The notes beneath the pieces were generated by a model, which saw nothing but the letters and a program-made list of their open reading frames with translations, was not told the origin of the DNA and searched no databases. A program made the translations under genes and the position numbers. Positions 14,408 to 18,740 of a DNA stretch of 18,740 nucleotides are shown piece by piece. Within the stretch, counting starts at the first letter, position 1; the number at the start of each line of letters is the position of its first letter. This DNA comes from JAYQUR01 sp038133505 (lineage in GTDB: Bacteria; Pseudomonadota; Alphaproteobacteria; MPNO01; UBA830): positions 1 through 18,740 of the forward strand of contig JAYPTI010000052.1 of the NCBI GenBank assembly GCA_038133505.1, in the 5' to 3' direction.

Positions 14408-15643
14408 CTAGCCGTGCTTGGTCCGGTGCCGCTGGTGGGACGGCACCATGGCGGTCACCGCCAGCGCCTTCAGTGACGGCTCCTCGCTCTCCATCGACGC
14501 ATCCCGGATGGCGACCAGCACCTTCCCCAGCGTCGTCTCGCCCCATAGCCAGGTCGCGACGTCGACGTCGTTGGTGCGCCCGTCCGGCCGCGCAACGGCG
14601 GACTCCGTATAGAAATACCGCATGTCGTCGGCCATCCGCTTGAACCCGGTGCCGATGGTCGCGTCCGGAAAGGGCGGCGCGGTTCCGTCGGGGTCGACCA
14701 GCATGTCGGCGAGGAAGCGCGCGATCTCCTCCGGCGTCTTGCCGGAAATGCCGACCATCGAGCGCTTGTTCGCTTTCTTCGCCTCCTCGTACCACGGCCG
14801 CAGCAGCGTCACTTCCTGCAGCAGCGCGCGATAGACCAGCTCGGCATCGTCGAGATCGTCCGCCGGCGGCGCGAAGTTAACCGGGCACGCCCAGCCCTCG
14901 CCGTCGTCATCCGCGTCCGAAGCAGGCGGCGCATCCGGGAAATCTTCGAGCACGGGACCGGACGGCCGTTCAAGCAGTTTCAGGGTTTCAAGCAGCACCC
15001 GGCGCTGGAAGTCGGGCTCGTTCGGCGCGCCCAGCGGCCGGCCGAGTTCGAACGGCACCGCGAGCGCGCGCGGCGGCCTGATCTTCTCCGTATGGGTCCG
15101 GATCAGGCTGATATGGGTCGTCGGAATACCTTCGCTTTCGAGAATGTGTGCCAACCCGCCCACGGCGCGCGTGCATTGCGGTCAGACGGGCACCAGCAGC
15201 ACCGAGTCGACCCTGTCCTGCTTCAGCAGACCCGCTAGGTCGCGGGCGACGGGTTCCATCGCCGCGGGCGGCGTCGCGCCCATGAACGAATAGTGGCGCG
15301 CCGCGGCGGACCCGATCGCGCCGTCCGCGACCAGCTCGTGCAGCCGGTCGATCGGGAACGAGGTGTTGACGTCCTGGATGAAGCCGGTGCGGTCGAAATT
15401 GGTCGAGATATGGCTCATCATGAGCTCGTCGGTGTCGACGTCGTCGGGGATCACGCGATAGTCGCCCGCCCCCGCCGCGAACGGCGGATCCTCGCGCCGG
15501 TGCAGCCCTGCCGTGCTGATGAGCGCGACCCGGCAATCGGCAAGCGGCTTCGGATCGACCCACGGCGTGGTCTCGTAGGTCGGCAGCTCCTGATTTACCA
15601 GCGCGTTGCGCAGATGCTCGGGCATCTGATGGAGGTGGACCAT
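14408..15643 (-). CDS. Selenoprotein of the glycine/betaine/sarcosine/D-proline reductase B family (in-frame TGA read as selenocysteine)
   Basis: One continuous 411-codon frame is interrupted only by a TGA at codon 154 (15182-15184) and ends at TAG. Around the TGA it reads LLVPV-U-PQCTRAVGG, placing selenocysteine in a UxxC redox motif. The first half carries family text: RVALISTAGLHRREDPPF, GDYRVIPDD, ELMMSHISTNFDR, FPIDRLHELV and HYSFMGATPP. After the motif come GIPTTHISLIRTHTEKIRPPRALAVPFELGRPLG and a C-terminal domain (about 240-400) with LLRPWYEEA and WLWGETTLGKVL. Clostridial relatives (GrdB, PrdB) are Sec enzymes that reductively cleave C-N bonds; the substrate here is unknown. GGGAG lies 5 bases before the ATG. 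A SECIS-like hairpin follows the TGA. The alternative is a pseudogene or a sequencing error at a Cys codon. Confidence 0.85.
15155..15169 (-). promoter_or_regulatory. Bacterial SECIS-like hairpin after the Sec codon
   Basis: In the mRNA, 18 bases after the UGA, CGCC and GGCG (15164-15167 with 15157-15160) close a GUG apical loop (15161-15163). Past one G-G mismatch the stem can continue with a C-G pair. A short G+C stem with a G at the start of the apical loop, roughly 20 bases after UGA, is the layout of bacterial SECIS elements that bind SelB. The stem is short and G+C-rich DNA forms such stems easily, so this is supportive only. Confidence 0.5.
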
Positions 15644-15821
15644 GAATTCTCCCGAAGGGAACGAGCTAAGCGAAAAAATAGCGGCAAAGCTTGGCGGAAT
15701 CAGAAACCCGGTTCAACCTGTGGCGAACAAGTCAGCCTCGACAACCGAACCGAACGGGAGCGCATATCCTTAGATGGCGGCGCTGCGGAACGTCTTATCT
15801 TCGAGTAACTCCGGTGCAGGA

Positions 15822-16568
15822 TCAGGCGCGCCTGGTCCTTCGTCGCCAGGCAATTCCACCGGCAATCAAGCCGACCCCGAATACCAGCGCGCTTCCGGGT
15901 TCGGGCACCTGGTCGACGGTCTCGAGGGTTACCGAGAAATTGTCGAAACCGCTGGTAAAGACGGTATTCGTCGCACCGCCGTTCCCGAGGCCCACGACGA
16001 TTCCGAATTCCATCGTACCGCCGGACGTAAAATCGGCATCGATGGTCGTCGAGAACGTGTTGCCTGCGTAGCTGACCACGAAGTCCGTTTCGTCTAGCGC
16101 AGAAAGGGCCAGGGTTTGCCAAGAACCGAAGGACCCCAGAACATTCGCGAAGGAATGTATGGCGAATACCCGACCGCCCTGGCGAATACCGAGGCCGAAC
16201 TGGTGACCGGCGTTGAAACCGGCGAATTGCCGGTGGTCGAGCGAGAACGAAACGCTCGTCACGGCGCCCTGGGCGGAAGGATCGTACGTCGCCCCCGACA
16301 ATGCCCAGAACCCCTCCAACGCTTCGGCGCTTCCGCCGAGCGTCGTGGTGCTCGCCAAATAGGGGCCGGGATTGCCTCCGGTNNNNNNNNNNGTCGAAAC
16401 CTGTCCGCCGGACAGGTCGCTCGACGTCGCACCGTTGATCGCGAACGGAACATTCTTCGTCCAGTTTGCGTTGTCGAACTCGGTATCGGAGAAAGTGATC
16501 GTTCCGGCTGACGCTGCGTTGCCGAAAACGCACATCGCGGCCGCAATGATGATTGACCGGACTTTCAT
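15822..16568 (-). CDS. PEP-CTERM sorting-domain exported protein (contains an assembly gap)
   Basis: About 248 residues as written. The signal peptide is MKVRSIIIAAAMCVFGNAASA with cleavage before GTITF. The C-terminus is a textbook PEP-CTERM anchor: VPEPGSALVFGVGLIAGGIAW followed by RRRTRRA, i.e. PEP motif, one membrane helix, arginine cluster. Exosortase would cleave near the PEP motif, releasing or anchoring the protein at the surface. The middle is beta-strand, Gly/Ser/Thr/Asn-rich and looks like a jelly-roll domain of unknown ligand. Ten Ns (16383-16392) interrupt it; the frame agrees on both sides as written, though the true gap length is unknown. The start at 16568 is chosen for the signal peptide and a GGGAG 10 bases upstream; an in-frame extension to 16610 lacks both. 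No exosortase lies nearby. Confidence 0.85.
   Translation of the reverse strand: MKVRSIIIAAAMCVFGNAASAGTITFSDTEFDNANWTKNVPFAINGATSSDLSGGQVSXXXXTGGNPGPYLASTTTLGGSAEALEGFWALSGATYDPSAQGAVTSVSFSLDHRQFAGFNAGHQFGLGIRQGGRVFAIHSFANVLGSFGSWQTLALSALDETDFVVSYAGNTFSTTIDADFTSGGTMEFGIVVGLGNGGATNTVFTSGFDNFSVTLETVDQVPEPGSALVFGVGLIAGGIAWRRRTRRA
16383..16392. other. Assembly gap (10 Ns)
   Basis: Ten ambiguous bases inside the PEP-CTERM gene, between the codons for GGQVS and GGNPGPYL. A round number of Ns usually marks a scaffold join rather than ten unread bases. Confidence 0.95.
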
Positions 16569-16619
16569 TGCGCTTGAGCTCCCGTTCTTGATGTGGCGAA
16601 TAATTTCCAAACGCCATAG

Positions 16620-16636
16620 AGCAAGAAGCGTGCCAT
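16620..16636 (-). promoter_or_regulatory. Sigma-54 (-24/-12) promoter of the PEP-CTERM gene
   Basis: The minus strand reads TGGCACGCTTCTTGCT from 16635 to 16620, matching the RpoN consensus TGGCACG-N4-TTGCW at every defined position, with the GG and GC doublets ten bases apart. The predicted transcription start is near 16610, about 42 bases above the chosen ATG. Such promoters need an enhancer-binding activator. Confidence 0.85.
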
Positions 16637-16666
16637 ACCTCTCGACGATAAATTATCTTTATTTAT

Positions 16667-16679
16667 CTGTTATTTACAG
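16667..16679. promoter_or_regulatory. Second, weaker activator-like site
   Basis: CTGT-N5-ACAG (16667-16679) is a short inverted repeat sharing TTTACAG with the palindrome at 16709-16725. It is centred about 63 bases above the predicted sigma-54 start. Confidence 0.4.
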
Positions 16680-16708
16680 CCCCACCAAGTCGCCAAGGGA
16701 AAACATAT

Positions 16709-16725
16709 TGTAAAAATATTTTACA
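16709..16725. promoter_or_regulatory. Inverted repeat, candidate activator (enhancer) site
   Basis: TGTAAAA and TTTTACA are exact reverse complements around ATA. The centre is about 107 bases above the predicted sigma-54 start, the usual distance for an NtrC-family activator site. The right half-site with its flanking G (TTTACAG) recurs at 16673-16679. Confidence 0.55.
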
Positions 16726-16771
16726 GTTATGAGACGTGGAGCAGCGGAATTCTCCGGTAGGAGGAATTTGG

Positions 16772-18370
16772 TCAGATACCGCGCACCCGATCGAGAACGG
16801 CCCCCGCATCGCCCGCATCGTCGCCGCGCCAGGCGACGTGGCCGTCGGGGCGTACGAGGACGAGCGGGCGTTCGTACAGTGCGCGCGCTTCCTTGCTGTC
16901 TATGACGGCGACTTCCAGCGGCACGCCGCGCTCGGCGGCGGCCCTCTCCATCCCCGACGTATCGGCCCCGCCGAAGTTCAGCAGCGTGAAGCCCGTGCCG
17001 AACAGGTCGAGCGTCGACCGCCCCTCGTCCAGCCACGCATGCGGCGCGCGGGCGCCGGGGCGGGCGGATGGGATGACGGTGTCGGGCGGATCGCCGACGG
17101 GGTCGGTGCCGTCGGGCACGCAGATCGGCGAGTTCTCGTAGCGATATCCCAATTGAAGCCCGATGGTTCGGAATTCGCGCCCGACATGGTCGATCAGCAT
17201 GGCGCCGACCTCCTTGCGGAGCGTGGCGGCGGACTCCCCGTCCTCTTCTAGGCGTCCGAGCCCGTCGCCCCAGCCGAACTGCAGGAAATGAAAGCTCGTC
17301 GCGAATTGGACGGCGCGGCCGCCGACCGGGCGCCGTTCCGCATCGTAGCTGTCGAGCAGCGCGTCGCCGCCCCAGCCCTGAAGGACGGCGGCGAGCTTCC
17401 AGCCGAGATCGACGGCGTCGCCGAGGCCGGTGTTCATGCCCATCGCGCCGGTCGGCGAGACCTGGTGGACCGCGTCGCCCGCGAGGAACACCCTGCCCTG
17501 GCCGTAGGACGCGGCCAGCACGCTCTGGCGCCGCCAGATGTTGACGTCGACCCAGTCGACGTCGAGGTCGCGGCCGACGCCGCGGCGGAGATACGCGGCG
17601 CGATCGACCGTCTCCGCGGTCGTATCGTCGTCGGCTTCGTTGATCATCATGCGCCACAGGCCGGTCTGCGGCTCGATCACGCGGATGTTGCACCACGCGC
17701 CGTCCTCGTCGACGGGGATGAAGAACGTGCCCGGATCCTTGCCGCAGTCGCCGAGCAGGTCGGGCGTGCGGAAGAACATGTTGATCGCGGTTCCCAGCGT
17801 CCCCTCGCCCTCGAGCGGGATATCGAGCGCGCGCCGGACGATGCTGCCCGCCCCGTCGCAGCCGACGAGATATCTCGCGGCGATGCGGTCCCCGCCCTCC
17901 AGCGTCGCGGTCACGCCGTCCGCCGTCTCCTCGAACGCGTCGAGCTTGCAGCCGTAGCGCAGCGTCACCGACGGCAAGGACTCCGCAAATTGCCGGAGGA
18001 TGGGATCGAACCAGTGCTGCGAGCAGATCTGCAGGCTCTCGGGGCTGAACTCGGACGCGCGCACGCGGCCCGGCGGACGCGCGACGCGGCCGAGCTCGTA
18101 GCCGCCCATCGTGGTGACGAACACGACGTCCTTGGGCCAGTCCTCGGGAAACGGCGTCTCCAGCACTTCGTCGACGATGCCCCAGCGGCGGCAGAACTCC
18201 ATCGACCGCGTATTCACCTCGTTCATCTTGGGCGTCTTGACGCTGCCGTCGCCGCGCTCGACGAGCAGGCAGTCGATGCCGTGGAAGCCGAGCTCGCAGG
18301 CCAGCGCGAGCCCGACCGGCCCGCCGCCGACGATCAGGACGTCGGTCGTTGTCGGGGCGTTATCCGTCAT
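16772..18370 (-). CDS. FAD-dependent monooxygenase, aromatic-ring hydroxylase type (FAD_binding_3)
   Basis: A 532-residue class A flavin monooxygenase resembling phenol/2,4-dichlorophenol hydroxylases. The FAD-binding fold opens with VLIVGGGPVGLALACEL (GxGxxG at 15-20, acidic E38 closing the fold). The DG motif is YLVGCDGAGSIVRR (168-180) and the GD motif is GRVFLAGDAVHQVSPTGAMGMNTGLGDA (292-319). The C-terminal part (about 420-530, PHAWLDEGRSTLDLFGTGFTLL...LVRPDGHVAWRG) is the thioredoxin-like domain typical of this subgroup, here without a CxxC. The reaction would be NAD(P)H- and O2-dependent hydroxylation of an aromatic or polyketide-like ring; the substrate is unknown. It starts 9 bases after the luciferase-like gene and is probably translated with it. 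Confidence 0.9.
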   Translation of the reverse strand: MTDNAPTTTDVLIVGGGPVGLALACELGFHGIDCLLVERGDGSVKTPKMNEVNTRSMEFCRRWGIVDEVLETPFPEDWPKDVVFVTTMGGYELGRVARPPGRVRASEFSPESLQICSQHWFDPILRQFAESLPSVTLRYGCKLDAFEETADGVTATLEGGDRIAARYLVGCDGAGSIVRRALDIPLEGEGTLGTAINMFFRTPDLLGDCGKDPGTFFIPVDEDGAWCNIRVIEPQTGLWRMMINEADDDTTAETVDRAAYLRRGVGRDLDVDWVDVNIWRRQSVLAASYGQGRVFLAGDAVHQVSPTGAMGMNTGLGDAVDLGWKLAAVLQGWGGDALLDSYDAERRPVGGRAVQFATSFHFLQFGWGDGLGRLEEDGESAATLRKEVGAMLIDHVGREFRTIGLQLGYRYENSPICVPDGTDPVGDPPDTVIPSARPGARAPHAWLDEGRSTLDLFGTGFTLLNFGGADTSGMERAAAERGVPLEVAVIDSKEARALYERPLVLVRPDGHVAWRGDDAGDAGAVLDRVRGI

Positions 18371-18379
18371 GCCGGCGCC

Positions 18380-18740
18380 CTATTCCGCCGCGCTCGCGAC
18401 CCGGGAGGACGCGGCCGGCGGCGGCAGGCGGGTGAGGCCGAGATTGTCGCGCAGCGTCGTGCCTTCGTACGCGGTGCGGTAGATCCCGCGGCGCTGCAGC
18501 TCGGGCACGACGAGATCGACGAAGTCGTTGAGATCGACCGGGAAAACGGGCGGCATGATGTTGAAGCCGTCGCAGCCCTCCTCGGCCACCCACTGTTCCA
18601 TCATGTCGGCCACCTCGGACGGAGAGCCGATCACCTCCATGTGGCCGCGCGAGCCGGCGACGCGGCGGTAGAGGTCCTTGATGGTCAGCTTCTCGCGCTC
18701 GCCGATCTCGACGAACAGCTCGCGCCGCGACGACACGGTC
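18380..18740 (-). CDS. Luciferase-like flavin-dependent monooxygenase, C-terminal part (5' end outside window)
   Basis: The open frame runs in from the right edge and gives 118-120 residues to a TAG stop. TIKDLYRRVAGSRGHMEVIGSPSEVADMMEQWVAEEGCDGFNIMPPVFP, then DFVDLVVPELQRRGIYRTAYEGTTLRDNLGL, is the C-terminal signature of the nitrilotriacetate-monooxygenase (NtaA/SnaA/DszA) branch of the bacterial luciferase family. These enzymes use FMNH2 supplied by a separate reductase. The GTG at 18736 is not a start; the catalytic N-terminal region lies outside the window. It is the upstream gene of a pair with the FAD monooxygenase. Confidence 0.9.
   Translation of the reverse strand, partial: TVSSRRELFVEIGEREKLTIKDLYRRVAGSRGHMEVIGSPSEVADMMEQWVAEEGCDGFNIMPPVFPVDLNDFVDLVVPELQRRGIYRTAYEGTTLRDNLGLTRLPPPAASSRVASAAE

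Noticed and set aside
15182..15643. Separate 153-residue protein ending at the TGA, with a second protein starting at GTG 15163
   Set aside because: Both parts are in one phase, complete each other within a single family, and the second lacks a ribosome binding site. A selenocysteine codon explains both ends. A nonsense mutation remains the alternative, but the UxxC motif argues against it.
15818..15839. Near-perfect 22-bp inverted repeat at the end of the PEP-CTERM gene
   Set aside because: It has almost no loop, overlaps the codons of the C-terminal Arg-Arg-Ala and the stop, and is not followed by a T-run; it can be explained by coding sequence. A weak terminator role cannot be excluded.
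1..18740. CRISPR array, insertion sequence, prophage or toxin-antitoxin pair
   Set aside because: No regularly spaced direct repeats, transposase, integrase or small two-gene toxin module could be found on either strand.

Overview
The window is high-GC bacterial DNA (by eye about 65% G+C) and gene-dense, with strong purine-rich Shine-Dalgarno sites. Gene content and protein flavour point to an alphaproteobacterium, plausibly Rhodospirillales or a relative: C-minus ribosomal protein S4, class II DAHP synthase next to glutamine-dependent NAD synthetase, alphaproteobacterial-type glutathione reductase, and a DUF3108 periplasmic protein. This placement is inference; no 16S rRNA is present.

Bases 1-12833 look like core genome. 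A gene tail on the + strand (1-57) converges on rpsD (131-745, minus) over a shared hairpin terminator. rpsD has a near-consensus promoter carrying two perfect palindromes. A small + strand membrane protein (955-1188) overlaps tail-to-tail with trmJ. On the minus strand, read right to left, come aroG (class II DAHP synthase), nadE, cimA and trmJ, closely spaced and probably co-transcribed. A large imperfect hairpin separates this block from gor. Upstream lie glmU-glmS (UDP-GlcNAc synthesis, one operon) and a DUF3108 exported protein. The DUF3108 gene diverges from tRNA-Val(CAC), which has a clear sigma-70 promoter.

Bases 12834-18740 look accessory. After a 355-base gene-free stretch there is a + strand pair: a carboxymuconolactone-decarboxylase-like protein and a three-histidine cupin. 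Convergent with it is the most interesting gene, a glycine/betaine/sarcosine/D-proline reductase B-like protein. Its frame is split by a single in-frame TGA that reads as selenocysteine in a U-P-Q-C motif, with a bacterial-SECIS-like hairpin just after it. Annotated conventionally it would appear as two broken ORFs (15182-15643 and 14408-15163); I call it one 411-residue selenoprotein.

Next is a PEP-CTERM exported protein, interrupted by a 10-N assembly gap. Its upstream DNA carries a full-consensus sigma-54 (-24/-12) promoter and, about 60 and 107 bases above the predicted start, TTTACAG-type inverted repeats that look like enhancer sites. The window ends with a minus-strand pair: an incomplete luciferase-like flavin monooxygenase and an FAD-dependent aromatic-ring-type hydroxylase, likely a small catabolic operon.

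No CRISPR array, insertion sequence, integrase, rRNA or replication origin was seen. Selenocysteine machinery (selABCD) and exosortase genes are not in this window and must be sought elsewhere in the genome.
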